NCBI GenBank assembly: GCA_016794925.1
Contig: JAEUIW010000013.1
Span: forward strand, 1 to 64,000
Direction of reading: 5' to 3'
DNA: 64,000 nt
DNA from: Phycisphaerae bacterium
Lineage (GTDB): Bacteria > Planctomycetota > Phycisphaerae > Phycisphaerales > UBA1924
In this document: piece after piece, positions 35,991-43,739 of the stretch
How positions within the stretch are numbered: the stretch's first letter is position 1
How the letters are laid out: every line of letters starts with the position of its first letter
Notes under the pieces: model-generated
Told to the model about the DNA's origin: nothing
What the model saw: only the letters and a program-made list of their open reading frames with translations
Databases searched by the model: none
Program-made: the position numbers and the translations under genes

Positions 35991-36486
35991 CCCATTGAAG
36001 CACACACCGCGCCCGGCCGATGGAACCCGCTCCTGCCGACAGTTTTCCACCCGGTTTTCCACATGCGCCCGATGGCCATGTTCGAGTTTGTTGGCGCGGA
36101 ATATCCGTGCGGGACGCCCAGCCATTCCTTATCCCAAATAAGAGATAGACTCTGATGCTGGTAGGAATACGTCTGTCCGTCCGTGGATGAATCCGCGAGC
36201 GGCTTCGCAAGTCACGGTGTGCCCTCGTCTTATGTCGCGGACCGCATCGTGGACACTCCGTGGGGCTCCGGTCGGTCCGTGACGATTGCCGCCGTCCGCG
36301 GCGAACGCTCGGGATTGAGGGGTGATTTCAGGCACCGCGGGCGCCGGCTGGGCGGACACCAGCGGTCGGCTTGTGCACCTCGTGTCCACACCCCGTGCCG
36401 GGTCCAATCGACAGCCCGAACCCGCGTTGGCGCGCGTCACCGCCCGGCGCCGAACCGGGCATTCTCGAGAGCGTGGCGCGGTCCGC
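35991..36486. other. Gene-free region with DnaA-box-like sites (origin candidate)
   Basis: About 496 bases between the mutase gene (+) and dnaA (-), on the 3' side of dnaA. Four DnaA-box-like nonamers all point the same way: TTTTCCACC at 36043-36051, TTTTCCACA at 36055-36063 (full match to TTWTNCACA), TTGTGCACC at 36371-36379 and GTGTCCACA at 36382-36390. A moderately AT-rich segment lies at about 36122-36172, including CTTAT-CCCAA-ATAAG. dnaA-adjacent non-coding DNA is a classic place for oriC; this is inference and not proof. Confidence 0.5.
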
Positions 36487-37971
36487 TCAGGAGACCGTTG
36501 GGATCCTGATGGTGTCCTCGAGCGAGCGCACCACCGCGCCGAACTCGGCATCGGCCTCGCGTTTGTGCTCGATTGTCCGGATCGCGTGCATCACGGTGGT
36601 GTGGTCCCGTCCGCCGAAGTAGCCGCCGATTTCCTCCAGCGAAAACCGCGTGTGCCGGCGCGCCAGGAACATGCACAACTGCCTGGGCAGCGCGATGGAG
36701 CGCTGCCTTCGCTTGGATTGCAGGTCCGTCATCTTCACGCCGTAGAACGACGTGACGGCGTTGATGATGGTCTGGATCTGGATCCGCGGCTCGGGCCCGC
36801 CCGAGGGCTCGCGCTCGCCCAGCGCGTGCCGCGCCAGCGCCAGGTCGATCGGGCGTTTCTCGACCGCCGCCGTCACCTGCAGCTTGACGACCGCCCCCTC
36901 CAGCTCGCGGATGTTGGAGTCGATCTTCGCCGCGATATGGCAGGCCGCGTCGTCAGGGAGCACGATGCCGCGCATCGCGGCTTTTTTCTTGAGGATCTCC
37001 ACCCGCGTCTCGTAGCAGGGCATGCCCACGCTCGTGACCAGGCCCCACTTGAAGCGCGACACGAGCCGCTCCTCGAGGTCCGGGATCTCCTCGGGCGGCG
37101 CGTCGCTGGAGAGCACGATCTGCTTGTGCGCCTGGTAGAGCGCGTTGAACGTGTGGAAGAACTCCTCCTGCGTCCGGTCCCGCTTGGCGAGGAAGTGAAT
37201 GTCGTCCACCACCAGCACGTCGACGTGCCGGAACTTGTGCCGGAACTTCGCCATCTCTCCCGCCGCGACGGCGTCCATGAACTGCGTCATGAACCCCTCG
37301 CAGGACGTGTAGTAGATCGACGCGTCGGGCATCGCCTCCGTGATCCGCAGGCACACCGCCTGCAGCAGGTGGGTCTTGCCCAGGCCCACCCCGCCGTGAA
37401 CGAAGTAAGGGTTGTAACCGGCCCGCCCGGGGTTGGCCGCGATCGCCAGCGCCGCCGCGTGCGCCAATCGGTTCGACGGCCCCACCACGAAATTCTCGAA
37501 GCCGTAGTCCGGGCTGAGCGGCAGCGAATCGTCGTGGCCGCCGCCCCCGGCGTACGTCACGGGGCTCTCCTCGCGGGATGCAGAAGCCGGCACGCCGTGC
37601 CCGGGGACGGGCTTCGTCTCCACCGCGGTCGCGGGCAACCCATCGCCGCGCCCGTTTTCGGAAACTCCCGCCGCCGCCGTGCCCGCCCGCTCGGATGGCG
37701 CGGCGGCCCGCTCGCGCGCCTCGTCGTCCGGGCCGAGGAACCGCACCGACAGCAGCCGCCCCGAGACATTCCGCGCCGCGTCGTTGAACGGGCCGAGGCA
37801 CTGGCGCTGCAGATAGTCGCGGTGGATCGACGAGTGCGCCCGCAGCGACAGCACGCCGCCGGAAAGGCCCATCGGTTCGATCTCCTCGAACCACTGCCGG
37901 CAGATCGCCGCGGCGCTCCCGCGCAGCTGCGCCAGCATCCCGTTCCACAACTGGCGGTCAGGCTCGGTCAT
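36487..37971 (-). CDS. dnaA: Chromosomal replication initiator protein DnaA
   Basis: About 494 residues. Domain I begins with LWNGMLAQLRGSAAAICRQWF. A variable linker rich in Ala and Gly covers about residues 90-170. The AAA+ core has Walker A GGVGLGKTHL, Walker B VLVVDDIHFLAK and sensor/arginine motifs (RLVSRFKWGLV). Domain IV carries the DnaA signature RRQRSIALPRQLCMFLAR and the DNA-contacting GGRDHTTVMHA. The ATG at 37971 gives MTEPDRQLWNG; an alternative ATG at 37992 adds seven residues. Binds DnaA boxes to open the origin; candidate boxes lie just downstream. Confidence 0.96.
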   Translation of the reverse strand: MTEPDRQLWNGMLAQLRGSAAAICRQWFEEIEPMGLSGGVLSLRAHSSIHRDYLQRQCLGPFNDAARNVSGRLLSVRFLGPDDEARERAAAPSERAGTAAAGVSENGRGDGLPATAVETKPVPGHGVPASASREESPVTYAGGGGHDDSLPLSPDYGFENFVVGPSNRLAHAAALAIAANPGRAGYNPYFVHGGVGLGKTHLLQAVCLRITEAMPDASIYYTSCEGFMTQFMDAVAAGEMAKFRHKFRHVDVLVVDDIHFLAKRDRTQEEFFHTFNALYQAHKQIVLSSDAPPEEIPDLEERLVSRFKWGLVTSVGMPCYETRVEILKKKAAMRGIVLPDDAACHIAAKIDSNIRELEGAVVKLQVTAAVEKRPIDLALARHALGEREPSGGPEPRIQIQTIINAVTSFYGVKMTDLQSKRRQRSIALPRQLCMFLARRHTRFSLEEIGGYFGGRDHTTVMHAIRTIEHKREADAEFGAVVRSLEDTIRIPTVS

Positions 37972-38098
37972 GATGCTCGTCGGCGCGGCCATCGCGGGGC
38001 TGTCCAATCCCGTTCGCTCGAGATGCGGCTGAGGTTCGACTCCCCTCCGCCCGACCCGGCGCACGGGGGCCAACGGTACATCCGATTCGCGTCCGGTG

Positions 38099-39034
38099 TC
38101 AACCCTCGCGCGCGCTGACCGTTCCGCCCACGCCCCCCGCCGCGAGCAACTGGCGTTCGTACGCCAACTTGTTGGCGCGATGGTCCATCAGGATCTCGAC
38201 ACGCCCGAGGTGCCGCGGATCCACCGTCTCGCGCAACCGCTGCCGCGCGTACGCGATGTTGGTCCGCCGCGAGAGGTGCGTCAGCACCAGCTTCTGGCAC
38301 TGCAGCACGCCCAACCACTCCGAGACGTCGTCGAGGTGCAAGTGCTTGCCCACCTTGGCACGCTCCTTGTGTTCCGGCTCGAAGAACGTGCACTCCGCGA
38401 TCACGATGGGCGAGGCCAGCACGTCCGGTCGGATCAGGTGCGCACCCGGGGCTGTGTCCATGAGGTACGACAACAACGGGATCTCGTGTGTATTCGTGAT
38501 GTCCTGCCCGCGCGATTTCAACTCCACCAGCTTCTCCTGGGGAAGGCCGGTCAGCTCGGGCTTGAGCTTCGTCCGTCGTTCGTACATGCAGTACCCGAAC
38601 GTCGGCACCGTGTGCTCCATCGCAAAGCCGCGCAAGAACACGTTCGACTTCACCTCGAAGGGCTGATCCGCCTTCAGGGGCACCACGCTATATGGAGTGT
38701 GTTGCTGCTCGAGATCGACGTATCCCGCCATCATCTTGTGGATCGCCGGCGCGATCCGCTCGTCGCACACGATCGTTCCCGCCCCCATTCCTTGAAAATG
38801 CCGCTGCGAGCAGTAGTACGCCAATCCCCCGACATGGTCCATGTGCCCATGCGACAGCGCCACGATCTTCGACGCCAGCATCGGACGCGGGCACGCGCCC
38901 ATGTCGAACGTCACGTCCAACTCGGGCACCATGATCGACGAGGCCTCCCCGGCGATCGTCGTGCCGAACACCCGGAACGGTGGAATGTAAAGAAAACCGA
39001 GTGACGCCTCGCGCGGCGGGGGTTTGGGCAACAT
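38099..39034 (-). CDS. Metallo-beta-lactamase-fold hydrolase, ribonuclease Z-like
   Basis: A 311-residue MBL-fold protein. The metal motif SHGHMDHVGG follows FDMGACPRPMLASKIVAL. Later metal ligands are suggested by the acidic/His motif ECTFFEPEHKERAKVGKH and by TH in LTHLSRR. It resembles RNase Z or tRNase-like and phosphodiesterase-like members, but I cannot fix the substrate. The start ATG at 39034 has the ribosome site AAGGAC and a strong stem-loop just upstream. Annotating the start further upstream would add about 70 arginine-rich residues with no family support. Confidence 0.85.
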   Translation of the reverse strand: MLPKPPPREASLGFLYIPPFRVFGTTIAGEASSIMVPELDVTFDMGACPRPMLASKIVALSHGHMDHVGGLAYYCSQRHFQGMGAGTIVCDERIAPAIHKMMAGYVDLEQQHTPYSVVPLKADQPFEVKSNVFLRGFAMEHTVPTFGYCMYERRTKLKPELTGLPQEKLVELKSRGQDITNTHEIPLLSYLMDTAPGAHLIRPDVLASPIVIAECTFFEPEHKERAKVGKHLHLDDVSEWLGVLQCQKLVLTHLSRRTNIAYARQRLRETVDPRHLGRVEILMDHRANKLAYERQLLAAGGVGGTVSAREG

Positions 39035-39049
39035 CCAGAAAGTCCTTCG

Positions 39050-39067
39050 CCCCGACTTTCGTCGGGG
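39050..39067 (-). promoter_or_regulatory. 5'-leader hairpin with GNRA tetraloop upstream of the MBL gene
   Basis: On the minus strand CCCCGAC-GAAA-GTCGGGG forms a perfect 7-bp stem with a GAAA tetraloop, ending a few bases before the ribosome site of the MBL gene. It could tune translation or protect the message 5' end. Confidence 0.45.
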
Positions 39068-39186
39068 AAGGTGAACCGATCGTTCCCTCCGGGCACCACG
39101 CCGTGCGGCCGGAGCATGCTTCCGCATGGTACCGCGCCGGGGCCGAGGTTCCAATCCCATCCACGCTCCTACCCTCCCATCCCACC

Positions 39187-40017
39187 ATGGACGCACCGCC
39201 CTCCGACACCGATCCATCGACCAGCCCCGCCGCCGCGTCCAAGCCGCCATGGTCGTTCAAGCAGATCGGTCCGACCGCCATCCTGGGCGTGCTCTGGGCG
39301 GCGCTCCCCGCGCTGCTGGGCACCACCCTGCTGATCTACCTCGGCCCCGTCTCGGAATGGCTCAAGAGCCTCGGGCCCTGGGGCTGGATCATGTACGCCG
39401 CGGTCTTCGTCTTCTCCGCCGGAATCGGCTTCCTTCCCACCTACGGTCAATCGTTCCTGGGCGGGTGGACCTTCGGCATGATCGGCGGTTTTCCCGGCGC
39501 CATGATCGGCTTTGTCGGCGGCAGCGTGCTGGGCTATTTCATCTCGCGATCCGTCTCGCGCCACAAGGTCGAGGACGCCCTCGCAGCCAACCCCAAGAGC
39601 CGCGCCGTCCGCGAGGCCCTTATCGGCCACGGCTTCTGGCGAACGCTCGGCATCGTCACACTGATCCGCATCCCGCCCAACTCACCCTTTGCGCTCACCA
39701 ATCTCGTCATGGCCTCCGCCGGCGTGAAACTCGGGCCTTACCTCATCGGAACCGCGGTCGGCATGGCGCCGCGCACCGCCCTGGCCGTTTGGATCGCACA
39801 CGCCGGCGCGTCCACCGGCGCGGCGGACATCCAGACACTCATCGAAAACCACCCGTGGTGGTTTGTCCCCGCCGGCATCCTCTTGGTCGTCGTGGTGCTC
39901 GCGATCATCGGGATGATCGCGAACCGCGCCCTCGCCGCGGTCACGGCATCCATGCCTTCGCCCGCCGCCGCGCCCCCCCCGCTCGTCGCGCACCCATCCC
40001 CGCCCGCGCCGCGCTGA
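39187..40017 (+). CDS. TVP38/TMEM64-family (VTT domain) membrane protein
   Basis: A 276-residue polytopic protein with about six hydrophobic stretches. The VTT signature is visible: GQSFLGGWTFGMIGGFPGAM, GGSVLGYFISRSVSR and the charged motif IRIPPNSPFALTNLVMA. These features are shared with DedA/TVP38 proteins, which are implicated in lipid translocation or membrane homeostasis; the exact role here is inferred. The ATG at 39187 gives the usual acidic N-terminus. Its 3' end overlaps by 77 bases the truncated methylase-like frame on the other strand. Confidence 0.88.
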   Translation: MDAPPSDTDPSTSPAAASKPPWSFKQIGPTAILGVLWAALPALLGTTLLIYLGPVSEWLKSLGPWGWIMYAAVFVFSAGIGFLPTYGQSFLGGWTFGMIGGFPGAMIGFVGGSVLGYFISRSVSRHKVEDALAANPKSRAVREALIGHGFWRTLGIVTLIRIPPNSPFALTNLVMASAGVKLGPYLIGTAVGMAPRTALAVWIAHAGASTGAADIQTLIENHPWWFVPAGILLVVVVLAIIGMIANRALAAVTASMPSPAAAPPPLVAHPSPPAPR

Positions 40018-40798
40018 TCTCGTAGCCGCCGCCGCGGCCGTCGAATTTCCAAACGACCTCATCGATCCGGTGGCCGAAGAAGATCGGCCCGTCAACCGCC
40101 TCTCGCCAGAGGGCGGGATCGTTGCGGACGAACACCCGATCCTGAGCGATGAGCCAGGCCTGAAGATCGAGGTCGAACCTCCTGTTGGAGGCGGCCGCTT
40201 CGTGCATGTGCTGGCGCAGCAGCGAGACCGGCCAATCCAAGTGGCTCTCCAAGGAGCGCAAGAAGACCTCGTCGGGCGGCAACGCCCAGTCGCGGCGTTG
40301 CCCATTGACAATCTCGGCGAGGTCGCGGATGAGATTCGGGAGGAACCGCTTCTCGATGTGGTCAAGGGTCTCGGGCCGCGCCAATTCCCGCGACGAGACA
40401 AGGTCCAGCCCAAGCCGCTTGACGTACACCTGACGGTCGAGAAGAGCTCGGTCCCATTGGGAGCGATCCCACAGCACAAACGTGTTGACGTCCCATGTAA
40501 AGAAGAACTGGACGTTCGCCTCTTCCGCCTTGTCGTGGGCGTTCTTGACTTCGTCGCTGTCGAACGCGCCAACGCCTCCGGGGAGTTTGACCTCCCCGGT
40601 CAGAACGACTCTGTTGTTTGGTCCGTAGACGCGAAGATCCTTGCGGGCCCGCTTGCTCCTGCTGCTGCCCATGCCTTCGACGCGGGCTTCTACAAAGGGG
40701 CACGTCTCGCGGAACGTCGCGAAGAACGCGGTCATGGCCGTCGCCATCTTGCCGCAGAAATCGACTTCGTTGATGGATTCGGTGGCGAGCGCGCCCAT
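39941..40798 (-). pseudogene. Truncated N-terminal part of an N6-adenine methylase/restriction-type protein
   Basis: The frame codes for 285 residues. Residues 40-235 look like the N-terminal module of class I N6-DNA methylases or restriction proteins, with RKDLRVYGPNN, VVLTGEVKLPGG, FFFTWDVNTFVLWDRS and SLESHLDWPVSLLRQHM. Homologues usually go on for several hundred residues to the NPPY catalytic motif, which is not found here. After LWREAVD the sequence becomes arginine-rich and unlike the family. I infer loss of the 3' portion, with the VTT gene now at the break. It lies 77 bases from the 3' end of the CAU tRNA gene. Translation is doubtful. Confidence 0.55.
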
Positions 40799-40874
40799 GG
40801 GTGTATCAGCGTACCCGCCGCCGCGCGCTCCGATCGGCCCAGCGCTCCCGCCCTCGACCGATCAACCGACGAAA

Positions 40875-40949
40875 TGCCGAGGGGCGGACTCGAACCGCCG
40901 ACCTCCGGGTTATGAATCCAGCGCTCTAAACCAGCTGAGCTACCTCGGC
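40875..40949 (-). tRNA. tRNA with anticodon CAU (Met, or Ile2 if lysidine-modified)
   Basis: Read on the minus strand, the 75-nt gene has an acceptor stem GCCGAGG / CCTCGGC with a following A as discriminator. The D-arm GCTCAGCTGGTTTAGAGC, an anticodon loop TTCATAA with CAU, and a T-arm containing TTCGAGT are all present. CCA is not encoded. CAU may read AUG, or AUA if modified by TilS, so elongator-Met is the first guess. It is the nearest feature to the truncated methylase gene. Confidence 0.92.
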
Positions 40950-41264
40950 AACATCCTAACTCTACGTTCCCACCCGCCGCGCGGCGACCGGCCGTTCGCA
41001 CGCGCCGCCCCATTCGGCGACCCTTTTCTCGCTTCGTGCCGCCAAGCCACATCCGACCGCGATCACCACACCGTCCCGCTCGACGCCCCTGGCCCCCCAC
41101 TTCATTTCCGCGACGCACAGCATCACCCAGGATCGCGTTGTCGAGTTGCGCCGCGCGCCGTTGCGCACACCGCGCGGCCTCCCCCCCCCCCGCGCACCAG
41201 CGCGCGCCGCGAACCGCTGCCGCAACCAACGGCGCCACGCGCGGCAACAGCCGGCGGGCGAGGC
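40950..41264. other. Gene-free stretch between tRNA and a small coiled-coil gene
   Basis: About 315 GC-rich bases. Open frames here are low-complexity, arginine-rich and overlap the tRNA or neighbours in other frames, so I do not count them as genes. A run of ten C residues (about 41177-41186) is present. I see no clear promoter or terminator. Confidence 0.4.
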
Positions 41265-41666
41265 TTACTTCGAGGTGTATTGGCCGCGCGAGATCCGCTT
41301 GAACTTGCCGCTGGCGATCAGGGCCTGGTTCACGATCGTGCGAAAGCTCGGTGAGGTGGTCCGATAGCCGGCCTTCTGCACCGCCGCTGCGGCGTCCGTA
41401 ACCGACAAGGTCTTGCCCGTGAGCAATTTCTGAAGCGCCTCGACGAGGTTCGTATCGTTCTTGGCCCGCTTGCGCCCGCCGCCGAGCCCCGCCCCGCCCC
41501 CGGCGCCGCCACCGTTGGCCGCGATCGTGGCGTCCAGCTTGTCGAGTTTCTTCAGGAGACGGTCGCGCTGACGGCGCAGCACCACGACGCGCCGCTCGCG
41601 CCGCCGGAGTTCCTTGTGCAGATCCGACAGACTGAGACCGTCCAGACCACGTGCAAGTCGAGCCAT
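41265..41666 (-). CDS. Small planctomycete protein with a coiled coil and a winged-helix-like C-terminus
   Basis: A 133-residue protein. An arginine-rich coiled coil (residues about 8-50: LSLSDLHKELRRRERRVVV) is followed by a Gly-rich linker. The C-terminal domain (LQKLLTGKTLSVTDAAAAVQ, YRTTSPSFRTIVNQALIASG, FKRISRGQYTSK) resembles small HARE-HTH/winged-helix-type domains seen in many planctomycete hypothetical proteins; this is from memory, not a search. A DNA-binding or nucleoid role is possible. The ATG at 41666 is supported by GAGGATC. It is on the same strand as parB, with a structured 209-base region between them. Confidence 0.72.
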   Translation of the reverse strand: MARLARGLDGLSLSDLHKELRRRERRVVVLRRQRDRLLKKLDKLDATIAANGGGAGGGAGLGGGRKRAKNDTNLVEALQKLLTGKTLSVTDAAAAVQKAGYRTTSPSFRTIVNQALIASGKFKRISRGQYTSK

Positions 41667-41742
41667 GTTGCGTAGATCCTCATCGATGCACGGAATGGCG
41701 CGAACAACGCACATTCAATTCCGTGCGGGGCCCACTTTACAC

Positions 41743-41836
41743 ACACAAATATGTGTTTTTCTACCAGCGGTCGCTGCATTCGTTGCAGCAAGACCAATCA
41801 TAGTGCGAACAAACGCTCATCAGCGACTGTTCGCAC
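41743..41836. repeat. Cluster of three inverted repeats between parB and the coiled-coil gene
   Basis: Three stem-loops are visible. ACACA-AATA-TGTGT lies at 41743-41756, GCTGCA-TTCGT-TGCAGC at 41773-41789, and a larger GTGCGAACA ... TGTTCGCAC with a nested CGCT-CATC-AGCG at 41803-41836 (9-bp outer stem, 4-bp inner). On the minus strand they follow the parB stop and precede the coiled-coil gene, so they may act as terminator or leader structures. Confidence 0.55.
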
Positions 41837-41875
41837 GCCAAGTCTGGGGGAAGCAGGCCCGTGCGCGGCCGGCGT

Positions 41876-42886
41876 CTACGACCGCGTGTCGCCGCCCCCC
41901 ACACCAAGACGATGCAGCAAACCATCGAAATGATCGAGGCTGTAGAACTCGATGATCAAGCGACCCTTCTTTCCCGAGCGGTCGGTCTCGACCTGCACAC
42001 GCGTGCCGAGCGATTCGCTCAGTCGTTTCTCGAGATCCTGACGCGCAATCCGGCGCGCGCGTTCTTCGAACGTCTCCTGGTGGCCCGCCTCGCCGCCCGC
42101 GGATTCGCCGGCGCGCATCGCCGTGATCAGCCGTTCGAGGTGTCGCACCGGCCAAGCCTCTCGCGCGGCGCGTCGGGCCAGTTCGACGCGGGCCACGCCG
42201 GGCGCCACCCCCAGCAGGCATCGGCCGTGCCCCATCGTAAGTCCGGCCCGCGATTGCTCGTCTGGCCCCACGGAAACACCAAGCTCGAGCAGCTGTTGAA
42301 TCTCGGGCTCGAGCTCGAGCAGCCGGATGAAATTACTCACGCTCACCCGATCCAGCCCGACCTTCTCTGCCACCTGCGCGTGGCTGAGCCCGAACTTCTC
42401 GATCAGCGTGCCGAAGGCACGCGCCCGCTCCATCGGGTTCAGGTCCTCACGCTGCACGTTCTCGATCAGCGCCCACTCCGCGGACTGCTCGTCGCTCAAC
42501 TCAACCACCACCGCGGCGATCTCGGTCAGCCCCGCCATCCGCGCCGCCCGCCAGCGCCGCTCGCCGGCGATGAGCTCGTGCTGATGCTCCCCCTGCCGTC
42601 GGACCACGATGGGTTGCACCAGGCCGGAAGACTTGATCGACGCGGCGAGTTTCTGGAGTGCGGTCTCGTCGAAGTACCGCCGCGGCTGGAAGCGGCTTGG
42701 CATGACGCTGGCGATAGGGATGCTGCGCCGACCACCAACACCGTCATCATGGTCCGATAACGAATTTTCTTCTTTTTTTCCATCTGTCGTTGGAATTGGA
42801 CCTGAAACTGGAATTGGCTTGCCGAGCATGCCACTCAGCCCGCGTCCGAGCTTTCGCTTCTGTTCGTTTGATTGGGTATGTTCCAC
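41876..42886 (-). CDS. parB: Chromosome partitioning protein ParB (parS-binding CTPase)
   Basis: About 336 residues. The usual ParB start KRKLGRGLSGML is at residue 12 onward. The CTP-binding motif GERRWRAARMAGL, the HTH LSHAQVAEKVGLDRVSVSNF and the C-terminal dimerisation region (RLIIEFYSLDHFDGLLHRLG) are in order. The best start is a GTG at 42884-42886, with AAGGA eight bases before it; this codon lies inside a parS palindrome. An ATG much further upstream is less likely. No parA flanks it; the divergent neighbour is a NUDIX gene. Regulation by ParB binding to its own start is inferred. Confidence 0.9.
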   Translation of the reverse strand: MEHTQSNEQKRKLGRGLSGMLGKPIPVSGPIPTTDGKKEENSLSDHDDGVGGRRSIPIASVMPSRFQPRRYFDETALQKLAASIKSSGLVQPIVVRRQGEHQHELIAGERRWRAARMAGLTEIAAVVVELSDEQSAEWALIENVQREDLNPMERARAFGTLIEKFGLSHAQVAEKVGLDRVSVSNFIRLLELEPEIQQLLELGVSVGPDEQSRAGLTMGHGRCLLGVAPGVARVELARRAAREAWPVRHLERLITAMRAGESAGGEAGHQETFEERARRIARQDLEKRLSESLGTRVQVETDRSGKKGRLIIEFYSLDHFDGLLHRLGVGGGDTRS

Positions 42887-42894
42887 GTGGAACG
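42879..42894. promoter_or_regulatory. parS centromere site 1 (overlaps parB start codon)
   Basis: TGTTCCACGTGGAACG matches the parS 16-mer TGTTCCACGTGGAACA at 15 of 16 positions. The central CAC/GTG contains the probable parB start codon on the minus strand. Confidence 0.9.
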
Positions 42895-42968
42895 TCCTTG
42901 AAGTGTGGGGGTGGTGTGGGCGTGGATGACGATTGCACCAACGCTCATTCGATGGTATGGGTACCAGA

Positions 42969-43424
42969 ATGAGCAAGCGAGAGCAAGTAATCGAAGTGAT
43001 CGGGCGCGGAATCGCCCGCCGAGAAAACTCGGTTCTGTTGTGCCGAAGCACCACGGGTGGGTATTTCTATCTTCCTGGCGGTCATGTCGAGTTCAGCGAA
43101 TCAGCGGCAACAGCGGTGCAACGAGAGTTCTTCGAAGAGACCGGATTGAGCGTCCGAGTTGGATGTATTGGATGGGCTGAAGAACACGTCTTTGAGGCAA
43201 ATTGCAGGATCCACCACGAAATCAACATCGTGTTCCACGTGGAACATGTGAATGGTGAATGGCCAGATCAAGTGAGGAGCATGGAATCCAACATCGCGTT
43301 CGAGTGGGTTGATATTCCGCGATTGCGATCGGTTGACATTCGACCTGCACACCATTCTGGCACCATCGCCGATGCGCTCAACCTCGGTTGTGTCCAGGCA
43401 TGGGTGAGTTCCGGCGCGCGGTAA
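42969..43424 (+). CDS. NUDIX hydrolase
   Basis: A 151-residue hydrolase of nucleoside diphosphates linked to other moieties. The Nudix box is complete: G-x5-E-x7-REUxEExGU, seen as GHVEFSE, then REFFEETGL. The substrate cannot be named. An ATG at 42957 is an alternative start. A parS site (43231-43246) lies inside the gene and is read as VFHVEH, so ParB binding and coding overlap here. The gene is divergent from parB with about 80 bases between starts. Lower GC than the neighbours fits an origin-proximal position. Confidence 0.88.
   Translation: MSKREQVIEVIGRGIARRENSVLLCRSTTGGYFYLPGGHVEFSESAATAVQREFFEETGLSVRVGCIGWAEEHVFEANCRIHHEINIVFHVEHVNGEWPDQVRSMESNIAFEWVDIPRLRSVDIRPAHHSGTIADALNLGCVQAWVSSGAR
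43231..43246. promoter_or_regulatory. parS centromere site 2 (inside the NUDIX gene)
   Basis: A perfect 16/16 match to TGTTCCACGTGGAACA, in frame with the gene coding for Phe-His-Val-Glu-His. A parS inside a coding sequence is common in other bacteria. Confidence 0.93.
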
Positions 43425-43739
43425 GCTGTGCCAATCCAGAGAACCGCGATTGTGAAACCGACAGCGGCTGTATGTGTTCAATCGCGTCGATCGAGCAGGT
43501 GTTCCACGTGGAACATGATCAGCGTCTTGATGAGATCAAGTGCGACGATTGAATCACGAGCACAACATGACGGATGTGTAAATTAACAAAAACAAAACAA
43601 ATTACTAACAAAACACAAATATTTTAGACGTGTCTGGGAAGATGTCGCTTGTGGGGTATATTTGCGATCAGATCCAACCGCGATCTTCCCCCCGTGTCAG
43701 TCAGCCAGAGCGGTCCGTACAACGCAAAGAAGGCAATCC
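43425..43739. other. Origin-proximal intergenic region with parS and an AT-rich stretch
   Basis: About 315 bases. It holds parS site 3 at 43500-43515. Bases about 43576-43627 are strongly AT-rich (several runs of AAAAC/AAAC and AATATTTTA), the richest AT block in the window. It contains TGTGTAAAT, close to the complement of a DnaA box. It may be only the promoter of the gene at 43740 or an alternative unwinding element. Confidence 0.45.
43500..43515. promoter_or_regulatory. parS centromere site 3
   Basis: Perfect TGTTCCACGTGGAACA between the NUDIX gene and the secreted protein gene. With the other two it makes a cluster within about 640 bases. Confidence 0.93.

Noticed and set aside
40732..41247. 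Minus-strand frame that reads through the tRNA gene
   Set aside because: It overlaps a structured tRNA and lacks any recognisable domain.
41743..41836. Integron attC site
   Set aside because: The hairpins lack the paired RYYYAAC/GTTRRRY boxes and no integrase is near.
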